Notes: a model not told the origin generated them from the sequence alone. 64,000 bases of DNA from Acanthosepion esculentum (GCA_964036315.1 OZ038509.1:31717430-31781429), one strand, 5' to 3'. Positions 24,004 to 37,400 are shown, counted from the stretch's first letter. Translations and numbers: made by a program.

Positions 24004-24250
24004 ATGGCTACTCATTTTCCAACCATGTTTGTCTGCTAGTGTAGCTAACCAATACCTCTTGTAGATGCCTGCTTAGGTACATTTGTTTTTTCAACACTCA
24101 CAGACCCTACCTGTGGTTTGTACTGTAACTATGCTGAGCAGAGCTTACAGTTTCTGGAATGACTTCATAATCTGTCATGATCAGAGGTTTGAACAAAGCC
24201 TGTATGGTCATGATTTTTGACTTTATGCTAGCATTAATGGCTTCCAAACA

Positions 24251-24342
24251 GTTTGGTCTACCAAATTTCACTCACAAGGCTTAGGTCAACATGTGGTATG
24301 GTTTACAAGCCCTTTGCAAAGGTGCTACATGCCGGGATAACC
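24251..24342. repeat. Degenerate cephalopod-type interspersed repeat
   Basis: ACCAAATTTCACTCACAAGG followed by CTTAGGTC, and about 30 bases later CCTTTGCAAAGGTGCTACAT, closely resemble a SINE/LINE-tail repeat I recognise from octopus genomic sequence (the block containing CACTCACAAGGCTTTGGTC and CAAGGTGCCACGCAGTGGGA). This copy is diverged. Identification is from memory and would need a repeat-library search. It is one of the better hints at the organism. Confidence 0.5.
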
Positions 24343-24554
24343 TCTAAGACTGATAACATCAAGAAGTCACATTCCTAACATATCAACCATAATTAGATTT
24401 AAATTCTAGTTTCATGGTTGAAAAGCAAATGTTCTTGGTCATGAACACACTTGGGGAAGAGGGTGTTAATGTATGCCAAAATGGAAAACTGAGTAGTGGT
24501 GCATTTTGTTCCAAGAAGGAACTTCAAATAAATTCTAACAATAGAATAAATCTC

Positions 24555-24596
24555 ATATATATATATTATATATATATATTATATATATATATATTA
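24555..24596. repeat. Interrupted (TA)n tract
   Basis: Three TA blocks separated by TT interruptions. A similar and longer pattern occurs at 25,075. Confidence 0.88.
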
Positions 24597-25074
24597 GTAA
24601 AATTATTCTTATGGAATGTGGACAGAATAAGTGTGTAGTGATTTAGACACCAACATAATCAACTGTGAACCTTTTGCAGTAAAAATTCATTACTTTAAAG
24701 CCAAAAATTATAAATTAATACTTATATAATTTTTACTACTTTCTTTAAAAGATAATCATAAAGTGTCTGGAATTAGCAGGAAAAAAATTAAATGTTCATT
24801 ACTAATGTATGTTGCTGAATAGCTCTTAGCCTGAACAAATAACCAAACTTTAACATCTTCTTAAATCCTTTCTTGGTCAGGCATAGAACTTTTCAGCATC
24901 ACTTTATATGTTCTGGTATATCAAATTACCACAAGCAAGTAAATTTTTGATATTTGAAGAAATAGAATTCAGCAGAAAATGGCTGCTAGTCTATTTATAG
25001 AAATAAAATGCCAGAGATGGTTTGCACTTTGTGGAATGTGCAGACTGATATGAAAATATCACCATACATAGACA

Positions 25075-25129
25075 TATATATTTTATATATATATATATAA
25101 TATATATATATATATTATATATATATATA

Positions 25130-25165
<36 letters not shown>

Positions 25166-25166
25166 G
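25075..25166. repeat. Interrupted (TA)n(CA)n tract
   Basis: TA blocks with regular TAATATA/TTATATA interruptions, then CACACACAC. It lies just upstream of a transposase relic. Confidence 0.9.
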
Positions 25167-25260
25167 TGCGTGCAGTGTCACAAAAAAATGTATGCAGACT
25201 TTTACAGTGTATAGCTCAAGTCAACTTGCTTTCTTTTCAGATTTACACGTTAGTATTACT

Positions 25261-25500
25261 AATGTCATCCAGACATATCTTTGAACAAAAAAAGTTCATC
25301 CTGAAATGCTACTGGAAGTATGAAAATACAGTTGAAGTTCAAAAGCTGTACTGAAGAGAATTTCATTCAGATCCACCCATACATCTTACAACCTCATAAA
25401 TTAGGGAAAAGTTTGAAGCTGTTGGTACAAGAACCATTCCGGAAGACCAGATATCAACAAGCCCTGTGGAGCAAGAAAGGTTGATGGAAAATTTTCTCAG
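25261..25500 (+). pseudogene. Transposase N-terminal helix-turn-helix relic
   Basis: The translation FEQKKFILKCYWKYENTVEV then QKLY, a stop, REFHSDPPIHLTTS, another stop, and IREKFEAVGT matches the pattern of the DUF4817-type helix-turn-helix at the start of a group of Tc1/mariner-like transposases in invertebrates (acidic start, E-R/K-x-F-I-L-x-x-Y-W, then REF ... P-P-x-x-x-T-I-x-x-x-x-x-K-F). Two stops interrupt it, and no catalytic domain follows. Confidence 0.55.
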
Positions 25501-25666
25501 AAGTTCAAAAAATCTATCATATAGCTTATGATTTGACTTTTACATTGAGCATGCATATATGATAAATACTGTCTTCATATGCATTATTTAAATCAGGTAT
25601 AATTGGTTCTAGTTGCTTGAATTATTATTTGAGAAGGTTTAAAAATATGTATACATTTGTTGAGAG

Positions 25667-25668
<2 letters not shown>

Positions 25669-25712
<44 letters not shown>
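25669..25712. repeat. (TG)n(TA)n microsatellite
   Basis: Compound dinucleotide tract visible directly. Confidence 0.92.
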
Positions 25713-25879
25713 ATCAGACTAATACTGGGTAAGTGCATGACAAAATAGAAAACAATTTAGTAATATGTTTGGTTTCCAAGAAAGAAATGCTTCATTAGTT
25801 TGTTTTTTTCTTGAAACAAAAACATCAGTAAAAAGATTCTCCATTTTATCATTCACTTACCTACCTACTTATATATGTA

Positions 25880-26990
25880 GGATGTCCAAAAAGTTAGGTA
25901 CAAACATTTTCCCGATTCAATATGTTTATTTTAAAATAAAAACACTTTGCATATGTTACCAGCACTACATTGCAATTTTTTCATATAGTTGATATTGAGA
26001 GTGATCCACTTGTCAAATCACATCAATACTCTCCTTGAAGATTGTACCTTTAAGCAACTGAAGCCATCATTGTACCTATGCAACAAGATCAACAGATCTA
26101 TTTGTACAAAACCATTTGCCAGATAAATGTCATATAAGGATTCCTGACAAATGATAATATGAAGGAAACAAGTCAAGACTATGCAGTGGATATAGAAAAA
26201 CATCCCTTAACTATATCAATGGTGATACTTTTATCAGGTTGGTTGTGTGTTGGGTGGTGGCATTGTCCACCAGGATGATAACCTTACACAAACATCCTGG
26301 TCTCTTTTGATGAATAGCTTCCTTCAGTCTGTCCAGTGTTTCACAATATCTACCAACATTAACTGTATGATCATGCATAATGAAGTCCACAACACACACA
26401 CCTTTTGTATCTAAGAACACAGTTGCAACCAAACTTTATGCTAACTACTAAACTTGGAATTTTTGTCAGGGAAGTAGTGACAGTAGATACTTCAAGGTCA
26501 TGGAATCAACATTTGTCTCTAGGGTAATGTGAAGCACCCATTCTGTGATCATGTGCTCAAGAGTCCCCATCAGTTCTCCTCTAGACATACCCATGAACTG
26601 GAATTTCTATTCTTCAGTCATTTGTTTTGTGTTCCAGTAGGGTAACATTTTCCAATATCCCAACTGGATGATTTCATGATTCACTATGAAGTTTGTATCA
26701 TCAAGCATTGTGAATCAAAATGTCAATAAAAAACAAAGTCTTCTGTTGTTGATGAACATGGGCACTCCTACATGAGGCTTGTCCTGCAGAGTCATACACT
26801 CCTGTGAACACTTGTGCATAAGATCAATACATGATTCCAGCTCATTATATGTCCATCATATACAAATTCATGGGGAATTTCTGTTGGATTTTTCCCCTTG
26901 TGATGTAAAAATCTAATTACATCCCACATCTGCTTTTTCACTGTGTTAAAACACTGTGTAATGCATGCACAAAATATTAAGGCCATTTTG
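25880..26990 (-). pseudogene. Mariner transposase relic (SETMAR-like group)
   Basis: Reading the minus strand from about 26,990: VIRFLHHKGKNPTEIPHEF (N-terminal helix-turn-helix), many stops, then an open piece at 26,432-26,211 with MVATVFLDTKGVCVVDFIMH, YCETLDRLKEAIHQKRPG and VDNATTQH, the equivalents of the conserved ATVFWD...VDF, YC..L..L..AI..KRPG and DNARPH blocks. A later frame has SLDLFPSYYHLSG, equivalent to SPDLAPSDYHLF. The left end at 25,880-25,901 (GGATGTCCAAAAAGTTAGGT) is a plausible terminal repeat; the partner at the other end was not found. Non-functional. Confidence 0.75.
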
Positions 26991-27093
26991 GCTATTACAA
27001 AAAATATTGCATACCCCGTGACTTTGTGTTTACAGTTTGTACAATGTTTTAATTGCAGTCAGTTTATACTAGTCTGTACATGTTGGGCATCTC

Positions 27094-27095
<2 letters not shown>

Positions 27096-27144
<49 letters not shown>
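27096..27144. repeat. (TA)n microsatellite
   Basis: Pure TA tract. The 27,145-28,650 stretch after it is AT-rich with no gene that I can support. Confidence 0.93.
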
Positions 27145-27145
<1 letters not shown>

Positions 27146-28659
27146 CAGGCCAATAGTTTTAATATGAATTTCTTTATTTTTTAAAAGATGGACAGAGGTT
27201 GAGTGGTCATTAAGAGTTAATAGACAATAGATACAGAAAAAAAAAGCTCTTTATAAATGGGAGAAATAAAACAGAATAAGTAAATACTAGGCAATCATTG
27301 GCAAATATACATTATGCTGGAAAATTTTCAATGAGAACCTTTAACATTGAGAAACATCTAAGGACAATGTGAATTACAGAATTTTCCTTTAAATACTGTT
27401 GGTTCTTTTAATAAGGTTTATGATTCTTATAAATTTTGGAACTTTTGAATATAGTGCAAACTACAAGTTGGGGTTGAAAACCTTTGGGCCTAACCCACTT
27501 TTTAAAATCAATGAGAAACACAATTTGTTTTTATTAAAGGGTTAAAAAGACTGGAGAAATGATATGCAGAATGTACTGAACTGCAAGGTGAATCTAGTAG
27601 AATGGCTTGAGGCCATTCTTCTTGGTCAGACAAGAACTTTTCACCAATCTTCTTACAAAAGAAAAGCAAAAGTTTTAAAAAAAAAGAAGAGAAATCAAAA
27701 CATTTACATTTACATGTAAAATTAGGCATATGACTGTGCAAATCAGTGGCAGTAATAGTTTTAACTTACTCTTCCTTAATTACAATTTTATCTCTTTATT
27801 TATTTTGTTTAATGAGTGGATAAAGTTCGTGAAATAAAATCAAGAATTCTCATGTCATGTTGCTAACAGAGTTGTGCGCGTAACACTCAGTCTACCAATG
27901 AGTCTATAATTTTTTTCAAAACTCATTTTTTCACCCTTATAGTTATTCTATTGGAATTATTTTTTGTGACTTATTTTTTCTTTATTTTCTATCATCTACA
28001 TAAAGGAAATGATAGATTTAGAATAAAAAATAAAATTTTTGTGGGTGACTTCTATTACCATGGTTGAAATCTTTAATTAAATAAAAAATAAGGTCCATTC
28101 TAAATAGGTGTCATTTTTTTTCTGAAGTTGATAATAAAAGTGATAATGTTAGCATTACTTATTTAGAATCAGATGATGATATGAATGATGACAACAAAGC
28201 TGACAGAAATGATTCTTTAAATCCTTCAATGATGAATGAAAAGTATTATTCAAAGAATAAGTGTGAAATTTGGTCTTCTAAATGAATTGAAGGGGAACAT
28301 CAAAGAACTCCATCTTAAGTTTTGCTTCAAAAGCCTGGATCTTCACATTTTGCAAGAAGATTTTTGTGATTTACCTCTTTCATCATTTATATTGTTCATG
28401 AAGCTAAATCTAGAAATAATCCAAAAAAAGGACAAATGCTGAAGGAATTTGGGTCTTGCAAGTCTAAAGATACACAGAAGTAATGTTGAGAAAAATAAAA
28501 AGGTTAGGTTTTCAAATTTGAAATTAGAGAATGCTCTAAAAACTTACTGCATAAAGGAAAAGAATAGCGGATAGTAAGTAACATAAATTTTGGGCCTATT
28601 AAACAAGTGAGTTAATTTTGCTGAATGCTGTAGTTATTAAAAGAGAAAATAGCTTACTT

Positions 28660-29995
28660 CAGGTGTGTCAAACTGGCAGCCTTTTACATGCATTTGGCAG
28701 CCCTCACAAAGGTTTCTATAGCCATGGTATATTGAGAATTTTGTCTATGTAAGGTAATGCAAATTATTAAAATTAGTGACATTTCTTTTCAATTGGTATT
28801 ATTAGATTGTTTATTCTATTTCAATGGTTTTTTTTGTTTTCGAATGTCAGCAATTATTTTTAACTTCCGGTTAATCATGTGATCATCCTTGACTACTAAA
28901 TAAGAACAAATGTAAAGTGAAAACATTTGTAATTTTGTAATATTTTGCCTTAAAAATGTCAAATTCTACTCCAGCTTGTAAAAACAGAAAAATATATGAA
29001 GAAGGACGTGTGTTTCAAAAAAAGTGGGAATTACAGTACTTTTGTACCACTGTTAATGGAAAGATAAACTGATTTGCAACCACTGCATTGTAATGCCAAA
29101 AGAATATAATGTGAAAAAACATTATGAAACAAACAATCGATCTTATAAATATGAAGGAGATATGCAGGTTTCAAAAATGAAGGAATTCACACAGCAACAG
29201 AGTTGCTTTACAAAAATTCAGAAAGGAAAGGTTAGTACTTTTACTGCAAGCTTTGAACTCTGCAAAATGATCACCATCAGTGGAAAATCTTAAGCGATGT
29301 CTTGTAAAAACAGCTGAAATTGTATGTCCAGAAAAGTCACACTTATTTCAAGACATTTCATTAAACAGGAACACTGTTACTGAATGGATTGATGAAATGG
29401 TAGGTGATTTGAGTTGACAGTTGAAGACTATCATCAAGTTTTGAACATTTTTCTATTGCTCTGGATGAGACTGTTGACATAGCTGGAATAGCACAGCTTG
29501 CCGTTTTCACCATGGCTTGTGACAATGATTTTCAAATTTATGAAGAACGAATTGAAATGGTCCTAATACATGATACATGCCATGACATTTTTGAGAAATT
29601 TGAACAGCTTCTCCATTAGTATGGCCTTGATTTGAGTAAATTTGTGTGTATCTACTGTTTGGTTCCACATATGTCTGTGAGTAGTTACTCTCATTTATGA
29701 AGGCCACAAAAACATTTCACAGAACCAGATTAACTGATGAACATTTGTCATCTTTGATCAAAGTGGGATCTACAGACATTCCAACCTGATATATCGAGAA
29801 TAGTTTGCTTAAAGTGAAGTCAGTCATCAGAAAATAAAAATGATTAAATTGTACTACCTTTTATTGTAAGTATTTTGTATTTAAAGTTTACTTACCACTA
29901 TCTGTGATTAATGTAAGACTGTAAGCAAGTGCGGCCCTCAAGGCTGCAGATATGGCCGATGCGGCCCTCCATATGCCCTGAGTTTGACATGACTG
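28660..29995 (+). mobile_element. hAT-superfamily DNA transposon, complete ends
   Basis: The element starts CAGGTGTGTCAAACT and ends AGTTTGACATGACTG; as inverted repeats these match at 12 of 15 positions. The 8-bp sequence GCTTACTT flanks both sides (28,652-28,659 and 29,996-30,003), the target-site duplication length of hAT elements. Sub-terminal GCGGCCCTC repeats occur near the right end. The interior holds a broken transposase in the same orientation. At 1.34 kb it is shorter than autonomous hAT elements, so the 3' half of the transposase is deleted. Confidence 0.85.
28957..29760 (+). pseudogene. hAT transposase fragment (GTF2IRD2/Charlie-like)
   Basis: From ATG at 28,957: an N-terminal segment with EEGRVFQKKWELQYFCTTVN, then MPKEYNVKKHYETNN, the remnant of the zinc-finger block found in transposases related to the domesticated GTF2IRD2 tail. 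Further on, in shifted frames: KVSTFTASFELCKMITISGK, then IALDETVDIAGIAQLAVF, which contains the hAT LDE-T-D catalytic block. Cysteines of the finger are replaced. Multiple stops and frame changes occur after 29,290, and the C-terminal dimerisation domain is missing. Confidence 0.75.
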
Positions 29996-30003
29996 GCTTA
30001 CTT

Positions 30004-33000
30004 AGATGAAAAGTTCTTGAAAGTGCAATTATCAATTCTTGCTAAACATAATTATGCATAACCATAGTTTTTTTTTTAATTAAAAACAGTTAACTACTGA
30101 TCTCTAAAAAATAAAATAAAAATACATAAAATAAGTAATAATTAGATGAAAAAATAACAGCATCAACTCACTTTCATTTAATAGGCTGAAAAATTATGTC
30201 ACTTAGTATTCTCCATAGTTTATTTTTCCTATTTTTAGAATATTTTAAAACATTCTCTAATTCAAAATTTGAAATCAAGATTATTTTTCTCCACATTACT
30301 TCTGTGTATAAATACAGGTTAGTAAATAAAATTTCTACGTTTATTTGATAAACTTCAAGAAATGAAACATGTTGGCATAAAAGATTTTCCTCTTGTAGCA
30401 CATAAATTACATCAAACTTAGTATAAAAATAACAAAGAACAAGAAAAACAGCAGTCAGTTGCTAAAACCTCCTGATGAGTGCACTAAAGAATTGCAAAAT
30501 GTGTTCATCTTTGAAACTCCAGAGTTGATGTACAGAATATAACATCAATCAGCTAAGTAACAAATATATTAGTATTAATCACACACACATTCACATATTA
30601 TGAAAACCATAAGTTCAGCATTATATATTTTATGAAACCATAAGTTTATCATTAAAACTTTTAATGTATGACTATGAGTCAAGAGATTTTAAGAGTCTCA
30701 CATACACACATTTAAAAAAAAAAAAAGTACTGGTGACCAGTATTCAAAATAATTTCACAGATAAGGTCAAAAGTCATGAATCATTTGACATTCTTTACTT
30801 GTACAAATGTAGTATTTTGGTTTTATTAATGAAATACAATGTGTCATGTAAACAGAAATGTCATTTCCAAGCATTTAAGGATCTATATAGACCAAAACAT
30901 TATTTTCATTTTTGTATTGACATTTTTTTTATGCACTGATCTTTTCTGGTATTATAGATAAATAATGTATTGTAAATATTTCCCTGCAGGACATTAAATT
31001 AATAAAACATATCAATATGAAGAATGAATATATCATTTTGGTTTTGTTTTGAATAAAGAGAATATATTCTTGATAACAAGGTGGCAAAACACACACTTTG
31101 TACAAGTTTTCTTAAGGAATTCATGAAAAATAATCAATTTGATTACAAAATCATTGTCCAATGAAAAATATGCCACTTCAGAATTAAGGCTTTTGTAATA
31201 AACATTTCATGAGGAGCCATATGTTTCTAGGTATAATATTAAGTCATTTACTATGACTAAAGCTGTTGTGTTTGATTAGAATTAAGAATATTTTGGAAGC
31301 TACAAAGAGCCATCATTGATCTCTGCTTTCACTACTCTACTCTCTTTTTTCCTTTTTTCAACACTTATATAAGCTTTATAAAATAATATCTTCAAATGTA
31401 TAGTGTCTTCTCATCTAAAATTTGGTAAATTTATTCAATATGAATGAAGAATATTCCACTGAATTGTAATAATCTGTTAAAAACTTTTTTTTCATGCAAT
31501 ATATACTGCTGAGATAAAACAAAAACTTTTAAAAGATTTATAGTCATTTAATTTTTACTTGGTCTGATCAAAAGTAGTAAAAAGGTTTGATGAATTATTA
31601 ACAGAACAGATATACAACTGAAACTAGAAAGAACTGGTGGATAATTTTATTTTACTCAAACAGGGATTGAAAATTTGTATCCAGAAATAAAAATATTGAA
31701 GTTGCTTATATTTCTTTATTGTACATGTGTTTATTATACATGAAAAAAAAAGAAGTTCCACCATTGTAATTGTAGTCAATCCCAAAGAGCAGAATGCCAA
31801 TATATAACGCTTTGTTTCTAACTGATAAAAGTACCAAGTTGATAAAACTCAGTATTATATAAACTTAAATGGAAGGATTTGATAAGTAAAGAATAAAAAC
31901 AACAAACACAAAAAACTACTTCTGTGAAATATATTGACTCACTTCAAAACAGGCTAAGCCATGGATACCTTACAAATTTAACTCTACTTATACAATACTG
32001 ACCTGAAATCTGTAAGGTTTCAAATTCAAATGCAAGATGATATACAAGTATGCCTCATTAGCAAATATGAAAGAGACAGACTTACTGCAAATACAGAAGA
32101 TAAATTACTCTAGTATATTAAAGGAAATAATGCCAAGAATGGTCATAAAATATATAATAATCCATGAGGAAGATACATGTATATTAGGTAGGTGTAAAAG
32201 TTTCTAGAAATTTTTAATTTTTTTTTTACTGTATATTCAAATGCCTAATTTCTTACTGAGAACTTTTGAACAAACTCAATGCAATAATATTTTTAAAAGG
32301 AGTTACAAATATGTTTATCTGTGTTTATGATAAGAACAAACCTTGAATATCTTAACTTGTGTGTTCATCAATGACATTGGATATTTTAACCTGGATAAAT
32401 AGTTATAGAGATAATGTTTAGCCTGTATACTTATTAATCAACATTCTTCTGCCTCCCATGCTAAAAACAAAATCATGTTGAGATGTCTAGCAATGGAACA
32501 ATGTGAATAGAGAATTGGATTGATGAATTCTCAAGGTGTAAAAGTAATAATGTTACTGGCAATGACAAATTTGAACTATACCAATTCTAATTGTTTACAC
32601 ACTGTCATTAGTAACTGCACTAATTCATACTCTGTAATTGATATCATCTGAAAAACTTGCATAACATCAGATGAAGAAAATATTAAATTTAAACAAGAAA
32701 TCTATTAATTATTAACCTCTCCATTGATTTAAGCATTAAATTCCATAAAAAAAAACCAACCCGATAGCTTGAAGTGATTTTTTATGCAAGAAAGTCAATG
32801 CCCCTATTGTTGCATAATGCACAAAACATACAGCAAATGTCTGCTACCTGTCAACTTAATTCAATGGTCAAGTGGGTACTGAATCATTTTCTTTAACCAT
32901 ATATAATGAAAGCCTGCTGAGATTTCCTATTGTTCAATAGACAGATGAAATATGGAGAACCAAAAATAACAAAACCAGAAATTATCTACAATTATAAAAG

Positions 33001-34161
33001 TGTATTCCTAAAATTAAAAATGATAAACAGCACTATTATAAATTAATACAGAAATTTTAATAAATGAACACATTTCTATCTTTAAATAATAATGATTGCA
33101 GTAACAATATTCAGTTAAGTACAAAGTATGAATTTGTGGTCACAGAGAAATCTCTTCCAAGCTATTAACATGTTAAAATCTAGATCAATTTGTTTGATTA
33201 ATTTTGATGATTGTACAATCCTCAAAATTAATCTAACACAAAATCATCTGTACACTAAAATGCTTGTTTATTTATACTCATCTCTGTACTGGGTGTGTAA
33301 CACTCCATGCACATCATCAAAACTCACTGAATTTACAAATTATCAAACTATTACTAAATCTGTTAATGATTTTATTTTTATAGAAATTTTATCTATTATA
33401 TTTAATGACAATAAAACCTAATGCTAAACATATCAGTCCTAATTAGTGCTTAAGTGCTTGTCAATTGCTTTACAAAATATGAAATATTTATGAAATTTCA
33501 ATTTTTAAAATGTTACAAAATGAAAAGCATGATTAAGAGGAAATTTGTAGACAGGATTAGAATATTAGACACAAAGAGTAATGAGTGCTGCTATGATAAA
33601 CTTTACTACCAAACACAGGTGTAGCTATTTTTGCAATATGGTAACACTTGCAAAACAGTCAGTTTACTGTTCATACTTAAGGATATCTTGTCTTTTTCAG
33701 TACTGCTCAGTTATTACTCACCTTATTTCCATTGAGTCTAAGTCTGTACTACCCAACCCAGAGATTGAACTTACAATTATTATAACACCAAATTCACGAA
33801 ACAACACTCTAATGATCTACATTCACACCAATGGATGAAATGAGATTGCAGGGTTATTAAAAATGCAATATGAAAATTATGTCAAACCTATCAGCTACTT
33901 TCATATAATTGGAAAAGAAGCACATACTCAATATCTAATTCTTCTTCAATATCTTTGTTTTGAATTTCTACTGATTAGTTTTCACTATGAACATCTGAGA
34001 TTATACATACAGTAAGTAACAAAAATGCTCAATATTATGCAGTAATTGCAATGAGGATGATGTGAAAGTATAAAAGAAAACGTATAATGTCTTTAAAAAA
34101 GCATATGCAAATCTATTTTGGTCACTACAAACTAACCCAGTTAAAAAAAATGTCAGGTTTA
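30004..34161. other. AT-rich stretch without recognisable gene
   Basis: No transposon, tandem repeat or convincing exon was seen. The longest open frames (91-97 codons at 30.7 and 33.1 kb) show no conserved motif and have intronic base composition. If the UBTD gene on the minus strand extends leftwards, this is its intron. Confidence 0.5.
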
Positions 34162-34162
34162 T

Positions 34163-34461
34163 AGAGAGTTCTTTCGAAATCCAATCCACCCACTCCCTAT
34201 GACCCATATGCAGTAGAAAGTGAAAGTAGAGAGGAAGCAGAAGTGATGTTACTTGATGCTTTTGCAGACTTAGTGTCTGCTACTGGTAGTATGAACGAGA
34301 AGGATTTCATTGAGAGGAGGCTGCAAGCACGAACAGGGGATGGGGTTAGAGTAGGTCCTTCATTACCACTTCTCAGTCCCGGGACCACCTCACCTCTTGA
34401 AACAAGTCTCTCTTTCGAACACAAACACACAAACACCATAACGTGCGTGCCTACGCAGTAA
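34163..34461 (+). CDS. Possible terminal coding exon, unidentified
   Basis: An open stretch that stands out from the AT-rich surroundings by its balanced composition and ordinary codon use. After a possible acceptor (TTTATAG, 34,156-34,162) it reads a proline/acidic segment (SNPPTPYDPYAVESESREEA), an amphipathic helix (EVMLLDAFADLVSATG), a basic stretch (EKDFIERRLQAR), then a Ser/Pro/Thr-rich tail (GPSLPLLSPGTTSPL), ending in TAA at 34,459-34,461. I cannot assign a family. The acceptor has a weak pyrimidine tract and no upstream exon was found. The minus strand is also open (80 codons) but reads less protein-like. It could be the 3' end of a gene nested in the UBTD intron, or a relic. Confidence 0.3.
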
Positions 34462-34469
34462 AAATAAGC

Positions 34470-37400
34470 AGCTACAAGTCAGATCTCTAATTCATTCTCC
34501 TTCCGATTTTCTTTCTTTTCTCTCATTTTTTTTCTTTCTTTTCTTTGACCCAATTATCTCGTTCTCACTACTCTTGCTCGATTTATCGTAATAATCGTTA
34601 TTTGAAAGGTGGAAAAACAGTAATACGCATCGACTACTGCCAGATAAGACAAGAGTAATAAGAAGCTACTTGTTCTGCTTAGCTATTCACCGTGGTAGCA
34701 AGCCTCACCAAACTGACAGTTCGGATAAGACTAGATGTCACAAATTAATTAAGATTAACATTAACTATATCTGTTGATCTCTAACCGAAAGTAGCCAATA
34801 TGATTCGTGGACGTTTGTGTTTGTTTTAATTTAAACAACCAAGAAGCGGACAAAGATCAGAGATTTTCTCAAAGAACAATAACGAAAGACCAAAAAAAGT
34901 ACTGTGATTTCAGCTGCTATTTATTTACATTTGTGCTTTTTAGAAAGTTGCGACTTCATACACTCCACAAAAATTGAACATGAAAGCGAAAGAAACATTT
35001 TTAAAGTCTGAATAACTTTCAAAAGCTTGAATTTTTTTGTTTTTGTAACTAAATTGCTGTGAAAGTAAGGACTTCAAAATGAATTTGCAATGTCTTCAAA
35101 TACAAAATAATTAATTTCAATGCAGCATACAATAATTTTACAATACATACAACTTCAAATAGTGGCTGTGGTGGTAGCAGTTAGTAGATCATTCATTACC
35201 AGAGAGTTTTTGAAGGTTTTCAATTGATTCAGTCAGGGTCTTCTTCAGATCTCACTTTTCTATTCCATATTTTGAAAATAGCTGTTTTAAAACACATTTT
35301 TACAAACATATTTATCAAACTGTAGAAACAAATAAGGAAACATGAAAAATATCTTAAATCAACAACAATCTTTCTTTTTATCATAGCAGAGATTTTCACT
35401 TTTAACTTTAAAATAATGAATGTAAATGAGAACACCTACAGTGACATTCACATCCAGTTTTACATGTTTATTTTAACGACTAAAAAAATAAAGAAAATAA
35501 AAAAAACAAAAAAAAGGAGGTTTTAAAATTATTATTCATAATTTGAGGCCAGGTACAAAAAACAAACAAACAAAAAAACTGCTAAAAAAACTAACGGTAA
35601 CCCCCTTTTTTAACCTTTAGGTCAGAGCACAAATTTAAGTTCATAGACTTCCTAATTTGTGGTCAGCTGTAAAAGTAGAGTAGTAGTCTATTTAAAAAAA
35701 ATCTTTTCCTTTAAGAAATTTATCCATTATCGATGTTGAGTTTGATCCATTTGATGTTTTCTCTCAATTTGGGACCGATTTTCTTAAACACTCTTTAGTC
35801 TTTAAAACTTTAGCAAGCCATTTTGAAAACAAATTTTGATGCCAGTTGGACATAAGAGAAAAAAAATATCGAGTGTCTGGAATAAAAAATGTGGGAAAAG
35901 ATTAAGCCATGTACCCATGTTTCTTGTTCCGATGAGAAGATGACGACAATAAATATTAAGAAAGGTTTTCGTTTCTTTCTTAGGTTAATTAAAAAAAAAT
36001 AATCACGTTGTAAAAATCTTTCGGGTAATTTGAGATTACAGAGAAGAGAAAAGCTATTTCGAAAATTGTAAAAAATAAAAAATGTCAATAAAAATAAAAT
36101 AACTCTCCTTGCAATGTGAAATTTTGTGTCCTTACGGAATCGTCGGTTTACAGTTACACAGTTCATAATCGGAAGAAATCATGAGGTTTTAAACTTTGAC
36201 CACAGTCTCATAGAAATGAAATTAATTGCATTTCAAAAACATTTTTAATTTTTTTCAAGGGAAACTTGAGAAAAGTATAAAACTATAAAGTACTAAAAGA
36301 CCAAATTTTAAATAAAAGCTGATTAACGTTAGAGGGCGAATAAAGCAAGCAACTCGTATTTTAGTTACTGACTCAGTTTTTCCAAAATGTTTTTTGTTTA
36401 TCCATAGGGTATTTATGTCTTTATCGTTTAATATTTAATAATAAAACAAAATAAATCATCTAACACAGGAAAATAAAACATATATACGCACACTATTTTA
36501 TTAAAATTACATAAAACTATTTTGTAGTCATATTGTAAGATACCGGCAAAAGATCCATTACAATCATTACATCTTTAATTTTTTCGCAAATTGGTTTATG
36601 AAGAACAAGAAATTGAAAAAAATATGACTGCTATTTTTTGTCTTGACAATACACTCTACAGCATGCACCTTTTTATGGAGAAGGTTGGGGGGTATATTTT
36701 TAAAGGTAAAGAAAAGAAAGTAAAATCAAGACAAGGAAGTTGACTGATTTTTTTAAAATTTCCACTTTTACTATAACCATTTTTGTTTCTCCATATTTTT
36801 TTTTGTTTAAATGCTTTTTGGTATTTATGTTCAGTTCATTTATTTAAAAAATATTCACACTAGGAGATTAGGAAAAATAATCTTGATAATGTGTGGTAGC
36901 AATGTTTTTTTACAAAACCAAAAATAAAATATAATAAATAAACACTACACTACAGGCACTCATTACTTGATTTTGCCTTCGATGTTTCTGGTTTAGTTTC
37001 ACTTTCCATGAAGGGCAATGTAGCAAAATAAAGCTTTTATTATTTATTCTTACATTATTTACAATACAGTTAGACAAAAAAAAACACTACACACTACTAC
37101 ACACAGTAATGAACTTCTAGAATTTTTATGCAAAAAATTCATTAATATTTTAAAAAGCAAAAGAAAACAAACATAACAGAATGCTAACATCATTTCTATT
37201 AATTTTTTTTACATCAACAAAGAAAAAAAATTGTTTCAAGCGATAAAGATTTTTTTATTTCTCAAAAAAAAAAAAAAATAGAAAAAAAGAAAAACTACGA
37301 AATAAAAACATTAACCTCTCTAGTCTCTAGTCATATGACAATTTATAATTTACAGGAGTACAATTTTTACATTTAATTAAAATTACGATATCTTATTCGA

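Noticed and set aside
34197..34439. Minus-strand 80-codon frame as a UBTD exon
   Set aside because: There is a good acceptor-like pyrimidine tract, but the peptide shows none of the conserved UBTD sequence, and the plus-strand reading is more protein-like.
35810..36166. 118-codon minus-strand frame rich in Phe/Leu/Lys
   Set aside because: Composition reflects poly-A/poly-T runs. There is no conserved motif, and the hydrophobic stretches are phenylalanine homopolymer artefacts.
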